A stretch of 48,969 bases of DNA from an uncultured Prochlorococcus sp. GTDB taxonomy: Bacteria > Cyanobacteriota > Cyanobacteriia > PCC-6307 > Cyanobiaceae. The stretch spans positions 1-48,969 of the forward strand of contig CACGIB010000005.1 in assembly GCA_902573045.1 (NCBI GenBank), in the 5' to 3' direction. A program made the translations under genes and the position numbers. Positions 1-7,343 of this stretch are shown piece after piece. The notes beneath the pieces were generated by a model. It saw only the letters and a program-made list of their open reading frames with translations. It was not told the origin of the DNA and did no database searches. The stretch's first letter is position 1. Every line of letters starts with the position of its first letter.

Positions 1-28
1 GCCTGGGTAAGTTGAATAATTAATGAAT

Positions 29-352
29 TCAACTTCTCCTTAGCCAACCAGGAGCACTGCCAAACCAATCCGATATATCATCTTCATTTGGGTTGAAATG
101 ATTTTCTTTATCTAGCCCATCTATACCAAATGATTGTAAGAGGTTATCAATTCCCCCATCATTTTTTGTACCATTTCTTCTGTAGCTATTAGCTTTTTTC
201 AGCCAAAGAGAGATTGTCGAATTATGGCTTGCAAATTTTTCAACATATATCCTTTCTTCTAATGTAATTGATTTATCTTGAGCAATTCTTTTAATTATTC
301 CTTGGATCTTTAGTCTTTTCTGATTATTAAGAAGCATTTTTGAACAATTCAT
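29..352 (-). CDS. Conserved hypothetical protein, 107 aa
   Basis: I do not recognise a named family. The protein is hydrophilic, basic in its first half and acidic around residues 75-95, with no signal peptide or membrane segment. It ends in a striking motif, WFGSAPGWLRRS, which looks conserved rather than random. The start is an ATG with no longer in-frame alternative that is convincing. It stands alone on the minus strand at the window edge, and its upstream region holds an inverted repeat (427-459). Codon use matches the AT-rich neighbours. Function unknown. Confidence 0.7.
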   Translation of the reverse strand: MNCSKMLLNNQKRLKIQGIIKRIAQDKSITLEERIYVEKFASHNSTISLWLKKANSYRRNGTKNDGGIDNLLQSFGIDGLDKENHFNPNEDDISDWFGSAPGWLRRS

Positions 353-426
353 TAATCTTTTTATAGGAGGGATTATTAAAAATATCTTGTCAATGTTAAT
401 TTCAACAAATTCAGTATTTTAAAAGG

Positions 427-459
427 TTTTTAGCAAGAAAAGTCTTTAGACGCTAAAAA
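427..459. repeat. Inverted repeat / possible hairpin
   Basis: TTTTTAGC at 427-434 is the exact complement of GCTAAAAA at 452-459, and an inner GTCT-TT-AGAC hairpin sits at 442-451. Both arms end in A/T runs, so it could act as a weak terminator or as a leader hairpin. It lies in the 230-base gap between the minus-strand gene ending the first region and the next plus-strand gene. Role unproven. Confidence 0.3.
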
Positions 460-636
460 ATGGGATCAATAAGTAATTTCTGATACACGGATTCATTTAT
501 GCATCTTATAAATCCTACAAATTAGATAAAAAAATCAATCTACTCTCAAAAACAGTTTAAAAATTAAAATATTTGGACGGAGTTGTTGCCTTATAGGAAA
601 TCTATACTATTATTAGTACAGATGTACTATATAAAT

Positions 637-843
637 ATGAAAGTGATTTCATCTTCTCCTTATGCCCCTTTTAATTCAAAAGAGTGGAATTCTCTAACAA
701 GCAAAAATGCGAAGTTTGAAAATACTCCAATAAAGATTCAAAAAAAATTTTTTAGAACTTTTACGCTAAAAAAGATTGAAAAAGATGAACTTATGCAAGA
801 GAAAAATGAATTGCATCAACAAATGCAACTTGTATTTGGATAG
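637..843 (+). CDS. Small hypothetical protein, 68 aa
   Basis: Not recognised. The N-terminus is Ser/Pro-rich (MKVISSSPYAPFNSKEW). The C-terminal half is charged and Lys/Glu-rich, with a heptad-like stretch (residues 45-65) that could form a short coiled coil. There is no signal peptide or membrane segment. The frame is open from a TTG at 583, but the internal ATG at 637 gives a more natural N-terminus, so I chose it; another ATG at 622 is also in frame. Likely a lineage-specific soluble protein. Confidence 0.5.
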   Translation: MKVISSSPYAPFNSKEWNSLTSKNAKFENTPIKIQKKFFRTFTLKKIEKDELMQEKNELHQQMQLVFG

Positions 844-933
844 AAAAATATCAACTAATAATCTTTTTATATAATATTATTTTACGAGATCAAATTTTTT
901 GTTAGATTAGTATAAATACAAGGTTTATTTAAT

Positions 934-1224
934 TTGGCTGTAGATCGAGAACTTTTAAAAGAGGTTACCCAAGAGCTTTGGAATACTGTAAAAAAACTAA
1001 GACCAGAAATTGATCGGCAAACTAGGCTTCAATTGGTTTTAAAGGCTTTATTAACTATTGGAGATTTACCAGATCAAATGCAGGCTGCCATGGTAGTGGG
1101 TGTTTGCGCGGAAATGGATAAGAGCGATGTTGACAATGTGGAAGCTAATCCACAAACCAAACATTCAAGCGAAGTTGATACTTCTACAGGCAGAAAAGTA
1201 GTTAGAAGAAGTTCAGCTAAATAA
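934..1224 (+). CDS. Conserved marine-cyanobacterial hypothetical protein, 96 aa
   Basis: The start is TTG, and a TATAAA-like element lies just upstream. The first 70 residues look like a compact helical domain (ELWNTVKKLRPEIDRQTR, then KALLTIGDLPDQMQAAMVVG). The last 25 residues are a polar, basic tail ending RRSSAK. I recall similar short proteins of unknown function confined to Prochlorococcus and marine Synechococcus, but cannot name a function. There is no membrane segment. It converges with the small membrane-protein gene downstream, with only 12 bases between them. Confidence 0.7.
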   Translation: MAVDRELLKEVTQELWNTVKKLRPEIDRQTRLQLVLKALLTIGDLPDQMQAAMVVGVCAEMDKSDVDNVEANPQTKHSSEVDTSTGRKVVRRSSAK

Positions 1225-1236
1225 ACTTTAAGACGA

Positions 1237-1440
1237 TCATCCTTTAATTTTCTTTGATCCGTTCTTATTAAGTCGATTGAATAGGTAATATGAAATTACA
1301 AGTAAGAGAGGAACAAATATTGAATGTAAAGTCATCATTAATTCTGTTTGTCCCATTCCTATGAGATTTGACTCGCTTGGAAGTTGTTCTGACCATGTAC
1401 CAACTAAATGCCATGCTTGAGGAATCGATAAGAAAAACAT
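1237..1440 (-). CDS. Small membrane protein, 67 aa
   Basis: Not recognised. One clear hydrophobic segment spans about residues 35-55 (MMTLHSIFVPLLLVISYYLF) and is followed by a basic tail (NRLNKNGSKKIKG), which favours a cytoplasmic C-terminus. The N-terminal half (SIPQAWHLVGTWSEQLPSES) is polar and Trp-containing. It lies convergent to the 96-aa gene and transcribes away from the truncated oxidoreductase. Function unknown. Confidence 0.55.
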   Translation of the reverse strand: MFFLSIPQAWHLVGTWSEQLPSESNLIGMGQTELMMTLHSIFVPLLLVISYYLFNRLNKNGSKKIKG

Positions 1441-1557
1441 ATAAGAGTTATAAGTTAAGTTTATATTCAGATAAAGATTATCATTATTGAATGATTTTGC
1501 TTTCTTTATTCTTATTTCTTAACTAAGTATTTGTAGGGATATAAAAAAGAACTTTAT

Positions 1558-2571
1558 TCATAAATTTATTTTTTTTAGAAGAGTTTTAAATTCTTTTTTA
1601 CCAATAATTTTTTCAGCTGCGTAAGCACCGCTTGCTGAAACAGCAGGAATTCCAATACCTGGGAATGTACTTGCACCGCAAGTAAATAAATTTTTCACTG
1701 GAGTTTTGCATCCTGGGAAAAGACCTTTTGCTGCAGATAATGCAGGACCGTAACTACCGCAATGGGTATTGGTGAATTTTTTATGAGTGATTGGGGTCCC
1801 TAGCATCTTTAAATCAATCCTTTCATCTATGTCAGGGATGAATTTTCGCACTGCATTAAGGAATATTGAACATCTTTCTTCTTTCAAATTTCTATATGCT
1901 AATTCCTTTGGATTTAGGTTTCCCCAAATTTCCCAAGGTTCATTTGCGGGAGTATATCCATGAAGAACATGTTTCCCTTTAGGGGCCATATTTTTATCTA
2001 AAACAGATGGGATTGAAAATACAGCTATATTTCTTTCTGCGGTTATACCTCTTTCCCACTCATCAACATGTATCGCATGTATTGGTAAATCTTCAAGGCC
2101 ATCAGCATCAAAACCTAAATGTATATGAAGGAATGAATCACATTTATTAGGGTTCAATGCTTTTGGCTTCCATTTTTTTGAAATTTCATTTGGAATTAAC
2201 TTTTTTAAATTCCAAACATCAGTATTCGTGACAATAGAATCACAACTATAACTTGAACCATTTTTAAGGGTAATACCTGTAGCTAAATTTTTATTGAAGT
2301 TAATTGTCTTTACTCTCGAAGAGAGAATTAATTCTCCTCCATTTTTTTTAAATCCATTAATTAAGGCTTTTACAATAGAATCACTTCCACCTTTAGGATA
2401 TTCAAGGTATGAATTTGGTTCAAACCATTCGTTAAATAAAGTAGCCATCGCAGCTGTATCATGCATTGACATACCACTTATCAAAAAGCTCAATAAATCA
2501 ACCCAATTCCTGAGAAAAGGATCTTCTAGATGATTATTTACTAAATTCCCAAAGCCCTTATTAATTTTTGG
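1558..2571 (-). pseudogene. Carotenoid-isomerase-like FAD oxidoreductase, N-terminally truncated
   Basis: The reading frame matches the C-terminal two thirds of CrtH/CRTISO-like (phytoene-desaturase superfamily) flavoproteins. Landmarks are DPFLRNWVDLLSFLISGM, YPKGGSDSIV, SIPSVLDKNMAPKGKHVLHG, and the FAD-proximal C-terminus CGASTFPGIGIPAVSASG. Family members are about 500 residues and begin with a GxGxxG FAD-binding fold. Here the frame is closed by a TAA at 2572-2574, so roughly the first 190 residues are absent. The only usable start is a TTG at 2493, inside the conserved region; family-like sequence continues upstream of it to 2571. The gene is therefore probably a remnant, although the remaining frame has no internal stop. 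PTOX starts 67 bases away on the opposite strand. Confidence 0.7.
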
Positions 2572-2638
2572 TTAATTATTTGAAAACATTATAGATCTCG
2601 AGTTACTGAGTAATTATACTTAAAGAAAAGCGAAATTC

Positions 2639-3148
2639 ATGAAGAAATTAAATTCTTTGATTTTGAATAGTACTGTCAATATCTTAGACTTCATATACTC
2701 TGGTAGATCTTTACAAAGATTCTGGGTTTTAGAAGTAATAGCTAGATCACCTTATTTTGCATTTCTTTCGGTTCTTCATTTTAAAGAATCCCTGGGAATT
2801 AAAAATGAAAAAACAATGATTTTAATGAAAGAACATTTTTATCAGGCTATTAACGAAACTGAGCATCTTAAAGAAATGGAGAAAAGAGGAGGAGATAGGT
2901 TCTGGATTGATAGATTTTTTGCTAGACACCTTGTGCTTGTTTATTACTGGATCATGGTTTTTTATTATTTTTTATCTCCAGCTAATGCTTATGATGTCAA
3001 TATAAAAATTGAAGAGCATGCATTCGAAACTTATTCCAAATATTTAAAAGATAATCCAAATGATCAAAAAATAAAAGAAATCGCTCAAGATGAATTAAAT
3101 CATGTCCAAGAACTCAACGAAGCTTTGTTAATGCTTACTAAAGTTTAG
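2639..3148 (+). CDS. ptox: Plastoquinol terminal oxidase (PTOX / alternative oxidase family)
   Basis: A diiron-carboxylate quinol oxidase that passes electrons from plastoquinol to oxygen. The six expected iron ligands can be seen: E32 (WVLEVIARSPYF), E73 and H76 (NETEHLKEM), E126 (IEEHAFETYSKYL), and E152 and H155 (DELNHV). The 169-residue length fits the compact cyanobacterial form that lacks a plant transit peptide. Helical hydrophobic stretches (about 35-50 and 98-113) suit a monotopic thylakoid protein. Start ATG. In high-light Prochlorococcus the enzyme is thought to be an electron safety valve downstream of PSII. Both flanking genes are truncated on the side facing ptox. Its 3' end overlaps the convergent NdhF-like gene by 4 bases. 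Confidence 0.9.
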   Translation: MKKLNSLILNSTVNILDFIYSGRSLQRFWVLEVIARSPYFAFLSVLHFKESLGIKNEKTMILMKEHFYQAINETEHLKEMEKRGGDRFWIDRFFARHLVLVYYWIMVFYYFLSPANAYDVNIKIEEHAFETYSKYLKDNPNDQKIKEIAQDELNHVQELNEALLMLTKV

Positions 3149-3579
3149 ATTAATGCTGAAAAATCTAAGAGTAATATTGAGATCATCACCGAAGAAGATA
3201 TTAACCCTAGGCTAATCATCAATGAAACATAACCTTTTTTTCTAGGTAATTTATAAAAAGATAATCCAATTACTAATGTCATTATTAATGAGAAAAAAAT
3301 TATAATTTTTTCATTCACCAAATTGAGATGTATAACTAAATTTGTTTCTTCAAAAAACTTAAAAAATTTAGATAAAACTAACTCTTCTTCTATTTTCTTA
3401 AAATAGTCAAAGGAACTTATAAAAGCAGAACTCAATAAAGATAATGCGAGAATTGCAGTAACTGGTTTTGTTAATCTGTTAAGGGTTCTGTTAAAACTCA
3501 CTAATAAAACAAAAATAAATGAAGCCGTAACAAGAGGTATTAAAGGTATAAGAATTGTTGAATTTATGTAATTCCCCAC
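3145..3579 (-). CDS. NdhF-like (NDH-1 subunit 5) N-terminal fragment, 144 aa
   Basis: The protein resembles only the first ~135 residues of cyanobacterial NdhF: LIPLIPLVTA near the N-terminus, SFNRTLNRLTKP (compare the ISLN..TNKL region of NdhF1), and KKGYVSLMISLGLISSS (compare GYVRFYAYLSIFSSS). Four hydrophobic segments are visible, at about 10-28, 38-58, 92-110 and 117-140. It stops just before the proton-translocating core, and its stop codon overlaps the 3' end of ptox. NdhF is normally over 600 residues, so this is either a truncated paralogue or a divergent small membrane protein that kept this module. The assignment rests on remembered sequence and is moderate. Confidence 0.55.
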   Translation of the reverse strand: MGNYINSTILIPLIPLVTASFIFVLLVSFNRTLNRLTKPVTAILALSLLSSAFISSFDYFKKIEEELVLSKFFKFFEETNLVIHLNLVNEKIIIFFSLIMTLVIGLSFYKLPRKKGYVSLMISLGLISSSVMISILLLDFSALI

Positions 3580-3725
3580 GAAAAAAAATGTATCTAACCT
3601 AAAATTTTATATTATTTTGACGCTTTATTTTACTAAGTAAGATTTTTTTAAATCTTTTATGTAATTAGTACCTATTGCATTCTGTGTAAATTGATACCAA
3701 AATTTAATCAGTATTGATAAATAAA

Positions 3726-3827
3726 ATGCTAGCCATTTCTGAAATTATTATTGCAAGCGCTATCTTCCTAGGAATTGTATATTGGGAAGTTAAATTTCTA
3801 TACACTAAACCCACGGTAGTGAAATAA
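3726..3827 (+). CDS. Tiny membrane peptide, 33 aa
   Basis: An ATG-started frame encodes MLAISEIIIASAIFLGIVYW and then a short Lys/Thr-rich tail (EVKFLYTKPTVVK). The first 20 residues form one predicted transmembrane helix. The size and layout resemble small photosystem, cytochrome b6f or NDH subunits, but the sequence matches none I know (not PetL, PetM, PetN, PsbM or PsaM). No clear Shine-Dalgarno is visible, which is common in this lineage. It lies in a 960-base stretch that holds only tiny frames. Confidence 0.4.
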   Translation: MLAISEIIIASAIFLGIVYWEVKFLYTKPTVVK

Positions 3828-3888
3828 CTTCACTCAAAAGAGGAAGATTAAGTGCATAGAAAATTTAAATAAAATTTAAGAATTAAAA

Positions 3889-3919
3889 TTGACAAAAAAA
3901 GCTCTAAATATGAGAGAAT
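3889..3919 (+). promoter_or_regulatory. Possible promoter of the polyglutamine peptide gene
   Basis: A perfect TTGACA hexamer at 3889-3894 is followed 19 bases later by GAGAAT (3914-3919). The -10 match is weak and the spacing slightly long. It ends 24 bases before the ATG of the 45-aa peptide gene. Confidence 0.3.
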
Positions 3920-3943
3920 AAACACAAATATCTATGCCCTCTA

Positions 3944-4081
3944 ATGAGCGAAGTCCAAAATCCTAATACTAATTCAACTCAACAGCAGCAACAGCAACAG
4001 CAACAATCCTATTCAGAAAACAAAATTAATTCTGCTGAGAGCGAGAGGCTTTATCTTGAAATGAAAGAGGCTTGGCTTTAA
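3944..4081 (+). CDS. Polyglutamine-containing peptide, 45 aa
   Basis: The ATG-started frame encodes MSEVQNPNTNST, then nine consecutive glutamines, then a charged segment that includes SAESERLYLEMKEAW. The glutamine codons alternate CAA and CAG, so the tract is not a pure triplet repeat. The C-terminal ERLYLEMKEAWL looks like a short amphipathic helix that could dock on a partner. No membrane segment or signal peptide. A TTGACA element lies upstream. Not recognised; a polyQ tract is unusual in a streamlined genome. Confidence 0.5.
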   Translation: MSEVQNPNTNSTQQQQQQQQQSYSENKINSAESERLYLEMKEAWL

Positions 4082-4202
4082 AATTAATTAGTGTTTGAAA
4101 TAATATTTCTATAAATTTGTAATTTTTTTTTTATTTTGAATTAATCAATACTTTTTTATTTTCTATAACCTTTAAATTTTGTTTAACTTCGATAGTATTC
4201 TG

Positions 4203-4334
4203 TTGAAAAAATTAAAGCAGTTAGAGAAAATTAACGGAAGACTGGCAATGGGAGGGTTGATATATTTAGTTTTTACAAAAATAGTTTCCAACCGCGCCGA
4301 CATATTAGACCAGCTTAAATCTTATTTAATTTAA
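4203..4334 (+). CDS. Minimal high-light-inducible (Hli/SCP)-like protein, 43 aa
   Basis: TTG start. The core LEKINGRLAMGGLIYLVFTK carries the Hli signature E-x-x-N-G-R-x-A-M, with the chlorophyll-binding residues E8, N11 and R13, followed by a single hydrophobic helix and an ILDQL ending. Hli proteins are one-helix relatives of plant light-harvesting proteins. They bind chlorophyll and carotenoid in the thylakoid and protect PSII assembly intermediates. At 43 residues this is about as short as the family gets. The TTG is the only start that keeps the signature with an N-terminal Lys-rich leader. Confidence 0.65.
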   Translation: MKKLKQLEKINGRLAMGGLIYLVFTKIVSNRADILDQLKSYLI

Positions 4335-4351
4335 GAAATTAATTGTAAATA

Positions 4352-4444
4352 TTATCCTGGAATATTTCTTTCTATATAAGCGTCAGTTAAAGCTAAAATT
4401 AATCCTAATAATGTCGAAAATATAGCAATTTCAGTTGATTCCAT
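4352..4444 (-). CDS. Tiny membrane peptide, 30 aa
   Basis: An ATG-started frame encodes METSTE-like polar residues (actual start MESTEIAIF), then a hydrophobic helix (IFSTLLGLILALTDAY) and a short charged end, IERNIPG. The layout is that of a single-pass thylakoid or plasma-membrane peptide. I recognise no named photosystem subunit. It is convergent with the Hli-like gene and divergent from the 82-aa gene. It could be chance in AT-rich DNA, so confidence is modest. Confidence 0.35.
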   Translation of the reverse strand: MESTEIAIFSTLLGLILALTDAYIERNIPG

Positions 4445-4541
4445 TTTATTTTTGAATTACCCCTAGTTTGCTAAATAATTCAAAGTTCGGCAACAAAACT
4501 AATAACTAACTATAGTACTTATATACTATTAGCTATTTATT

Positions 4542-4790
4542 GTGAGTTCAGCAACTCCTGAGTTTCTTTTCATTAGGCCTGGTGATTATGTCGCAATTAA
4601 AAAAGAAGATTGCGAGAATACTAAGGAAAAGGATAAAAATTATTGGGTCGGTCAAGTTATCGACTGTATTGGAGGAGCTAGAAATCCAAATGCATGGACC
4701 TTGTTTCAAGTTGCCAATATTGATAATGGAGAGATCACTATAATCAACGCGGATATTGTAGAAAAAATTTTGAAACCTTCTGAAAGTTAA
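4542..4790 (+). CDS. DUF3104-like small protein, 82 aa
   Basis: GTG start. The central pattern FLFIRPGDYVAIKKED, YWVGQVIDCIGGARNPNAW and LFQVANIDNGEITIINADIV is what I remember for DUF3104, a short family found in marine cyanobacteria. It is a soluble, probably beta-rich fold with conserved Gly-Asp and Trp-x-Gly-Gln-Val elements, reminiscent of SH3-like barrels. The function is unknown. It is the last gene of the small-gene stretch and is convergent with the GNAT acetyltransferase gene. The family name is from memory and should be checked. Confidence 0.65.
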   Translation: MSSATPEFLFIRPGDYVAIKKEDCENTKEKDKNYWVGQVIDCIGGARNPNAWTLFQVANIDNGEITIINADIVEKILKPSES

Positions 4791-4866
4791 GCTTATGGAT
4801 AATCAAACAAACTTCCTGCAGTATTACAAAAACAAAAGACAAAATGAACGCTTTAAAGGAAATCAA

Positions 4867-5757
4867 TCAACCCAGTTCCAAGCAAGCGAGTCCGTATACT
4901 TGATTCATTGGGCAGGGAGGTTGAATGCCTTTATACATTCTGTAAGTTTTTGATATTTCCTCAAATCCCAAACTTGATAAAAGATAATTTGCATAAGGAT
5001 TCAGATTAGAGCAATCCAATAAGATTTGGTCATCTAAATCACCAACTAACTCCCTTATTAATAATTCAGCAAGTGGTGGAGTATCCGCTAAAAGAGGTCC
5101 GATTCTCCAGCCTTGCTCATTATCCTCCAGTACACAAGGTCTTATCCTGCCAAATCCATGACACATCCCATTATTGTCGACAATTGCACTGACATTGCCA
5201 TTAGAATTTTTCAACCAGTCATTTAGAAAATGTGGTCTGGGACTAGGTTCTCTTTGATCATCATAAATTAAGACTACTTCAGAGGAAATTTTATTACCCG
5301 GGACAACTTTAAAAGAATGAAATTGATCTTTATAGAAATTTGTCAACGGCAAATCTTGAGAGCCATTTAATTTCCATCGATTTGTAATGGAAGATTTTCT
5401 AAACCCCCACTTTGCGTAATCATTCAATCTATCTGGGGCAGCCTCAAGACCAATACAATCGACATTTTTTAAATATTCGAGGGCATGTTTCCATAAACTC
5501 ACTCCATATCCATTATTTCGGAATTCTTTTTTAACGATAAATAAACCTATAAAACCATAAGAGGAATTATATTTTATACATGCAATAGAACCTATAGGAT
5601 TATTATCGAGACAAGCTACCCATACTCCTTGTTTATCTGTATTTCTATAAATTGACACGTCATCCATTCCAGGAGAAAATCCTTCTAACCTTGCCCAGTT
5701 TGTGACTTCTGGTATTTCATTTATAGATATCAATCTAATTGAAAATTTTTCTCTCAT
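4867..5757 (-). CDS. GNAT-family N-acetyltransferase, two-domain
   Basis: The N-terminal half (about 1-140) is a GNAT fold with the acetyl-CoA motif VKKEFRNNGYGVSLWKHAL (a variant Q/RxxGxG, here R-N-N-G-Y-G) and a preceding GSIACIKY beta strand. The C-terminal half (about 150-296) resembles the second domain of YitH-type acetyltransferases, with GRIRPC..GWRIGPLLADTPPLAE and LLSSLGFEEISKTYRMY. The protein should transfer acetyl groups from acetyl-CoA to an unknown amine. It is cytosolic, with no signal peptide. The ATG start is well placed, and a 156-base intergenic region separates it from the divergent aldehyde dehydrogenase. Confidence 0.8.
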   Translation of the reverse strand: MREKFSIRLISINEIPEVTNWARLEGFSPGMDDVSIYRNTDKQGVWVACLDNNPIGSIACIKYNSSYGFIGLFIVKKEFRNNGYGVSLWKHALEYLKNVDCIGLEAAPDRLNDYAKWGFRKSSITNRWKLNGSQDLPLTNFYKDQFHSFKVVPGNKISSEVVLIYDDQREPSPRPHFLNDWLKNSNGNVSAIVDNNGMCHGFGRIRPCVLEDNEQGWRIGPLLADTPPLAELLIRELVGDLDDQILLDCSNLNPYANYLLSSLGFEEISKTYRMYKGIQPPCPMNQVYGLACLELG

Positions 5758-5913
5758 AGAAATATACTAACCAAGAAAAATTAGAATTTTTAAAGACAAT
5801 TTTAATAAATTTGATTATTTCTTATAAATCAATCACTTTGATTTTAGTGGCTAAAAACTTTATTTATTTGCAATTTATCCTCTGATATATTTAATACTAT
5901 TCATAGTAAAAAA

Positions 5914-7305
5914 ATGGAAATTTCTGATAAATTTCATTTAGAAGACATTAATAAATTAAAAAATACAGTTATCACTGGCAAAACGGAAGAAATAAAATGG
6001 CGAATTCAGCATATCAATTTAGTCTCTAAACTCTTGGATGAAAATAAAAAAGAGATAATTAAATCACTTTTTGTTGATCTAGGTAAATCTGAAATTGAAG
6101 GGCTTTCAGAAATCCTTTTAGTGAAAGAAGAAATTTCACTCATAAGAAAGAAACTCAATTCTTGGATGCGGCCAAAAAAGATTGATACACCTTTTTATCT
6201 ATTTCCATCATCCTCCAAAGTTATTTATGAACCTCTCGGGTGTGTCTTAATTCTTGGTCCTTATAATTATCCATTACTTTATGTTTTAAAGCCATTGGTA
6301 AATATTTTCTCAGCAGGAAATACTGCAGTTATAAAACCATCAGAGAAATGTCCTGCGACCTCAAAACTTATTAAAAAGCTTACTTCCAAATATTTCCCTA
6401 AAGATGTCCTAATGACAGTAGAGGGAAATTATAAACAATCCATAAAATTAATTGAACAAAATTTTGACCACATATTTTTTACAGGAAGTACTGAAACTGG
6501 AAAATCTATCATGAAATTAGCTTCAAAAAACTTAACTCCATTAACTCTTGAGTTAAGCGGAACAAATCCTGTAATTATTTTCAAGAATGCAAATTTAGAA
6601 GTGGCTGCTAAAAGAATTGTTTGGGGCAAATTTTTTAATTCTGGTCAATCCTGCATGGCTCCGAATCATATCTTTGTAGATAAAGAAATTGAGAATATTT
6701 TTATAGAAACATTAAAGAAATATATAGTAAGTTTTTACGGAGACAATCCAATTATTTCCGAGAATCTATCAAAATTAGAGAAAAAGCAATTTACATCAAC
6801 TGTAGAAATTCTCAAACAATATAAAAAAGAAAAAAGAATTTTATTTGGTGGTACTTTTAGTAAAAAAAGGTTGAAAATATCTCCTACAATTTTGAGAATT
6901 AAATTAAATGAAACAGATATTTTGCAGAGAGAACTATTCAGTTCACTTCTTCCAGTAATTGGAATCAATAATAAGGAATCAGCTTTAAAACAGATAAATC
7001 AAACACCAAAACCATTAGCAATCTACTTATTTGGAGGCAATAAAAAAATCCATAATCATATTTCAAAAGTAACCAGCTCAGGAACAATTTGTATAAATGA
7101 TGTGATGTTACCAGTCCTTATTCCAAATTTGCCTTTTGGAGGCGTTGGGCAAAGTGGTATTGGAAAATTTCATGGAGAAGAAGGGTTTCGAAATTTTTCA
7201 AATCAAAAATCTATTACTTTTAAGGGTTTTTTATTTGATTCAAATCTGCGGTATCCTCCCTACGAAAGAGCAAAGAAATTTCTAAAGTTTATTTTTAAGG
7301 TTTAA
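5914..7305 (+). CDS. Aldehyde dehydrogenase, class 3 / fatty-aldehyde type
   Basis: Oxidises aldehydes to acids with NAD(P). The catalytic apparatus is complete: Asn118 in GPYNYP, Lys141 in KPSEK, the FTGSTETGK nucleotide loop (189-197), general base Glu213 in TLELSG, and nucleophile Cys247 in FNSGQSCMAPN. The C-terminus carries NLPFGGVGQSGIGKFHGEEG and then RYPPYERAKKFLKFIF, a hydrophobic and basic tail typical of membrane-associated ALDH3 enzymes. At 463 residues it is full length. In cyanobacteria this class (AldE-like) acts on long-chain aldehydes from lipid turnover. A role with the acyl-ACP reductase pathway is inference, as no partner gene is in the window. Confidence 0.88.
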   Translation: MEISDKFHLEDINKLKNTVITGKTEEIKWRIQHINLVSKLLDENKKEIIKSLFVDLGKSEIEGLSEILLVKEEISLIRKKLNSWMRPKKIDTPFYLFPSSSKVIYEPLGCVLILGPYNYPLLYVLKPLVNIFSAGNTAVIKPSEKCPATSKLIKKLTSKYFPKDVLMTVEGNYKQSIKLIEQNFDHIFFTGSTETGKSIMKLASKNLTPLTLELSGTNPVIIFKNANLEVAAKRIVWGKFFNSGQSCMAPNHIFVDKEIENIFIETLKKYIVSFYGDNPIISENLSKLEKKQFTSTVEILKQYKKEKRILFGGTFSKKRLKISPTILRIKLNETDILQRELFSSLLPVIGINNKESALKQINQTPKPLAIYLFGGNKKIHNHISKVTSSGTICINDVMLPVLIPNLPFGGVGQSGIGKFHGEEGFRNFSNQKSITFKGFLFDSNLRYPPYERAKKFLKFIFKV

Positions 7306-7343
7306 ATTACTTAAATTGTTTTCAAAAACCTAGCGATTTTTAA

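Noticed and set aside
2294..2533. Plus-strand open frame antisense to the truncated oxidoreductase
   Set aside because: The minus-strand frame carries clear family motifs; the antisense frame has no independent support.
4795..4953. 52-codon plus-strand frame starting ATGGATAATCAAACAAAC, overlapping the 3' end of the GNAT gene
   Set aside because: More than half of it is antisense to conserved GNAT coding sequence, and the peptide has no recognisable features. It could be a real short gene but support is too weak.
6429..6968. Two minus-strand frames inside the aldehyde dehydrogenase gene
   Set aside because: Shadows of a gene with complete catalytic motifs on the plus strand.
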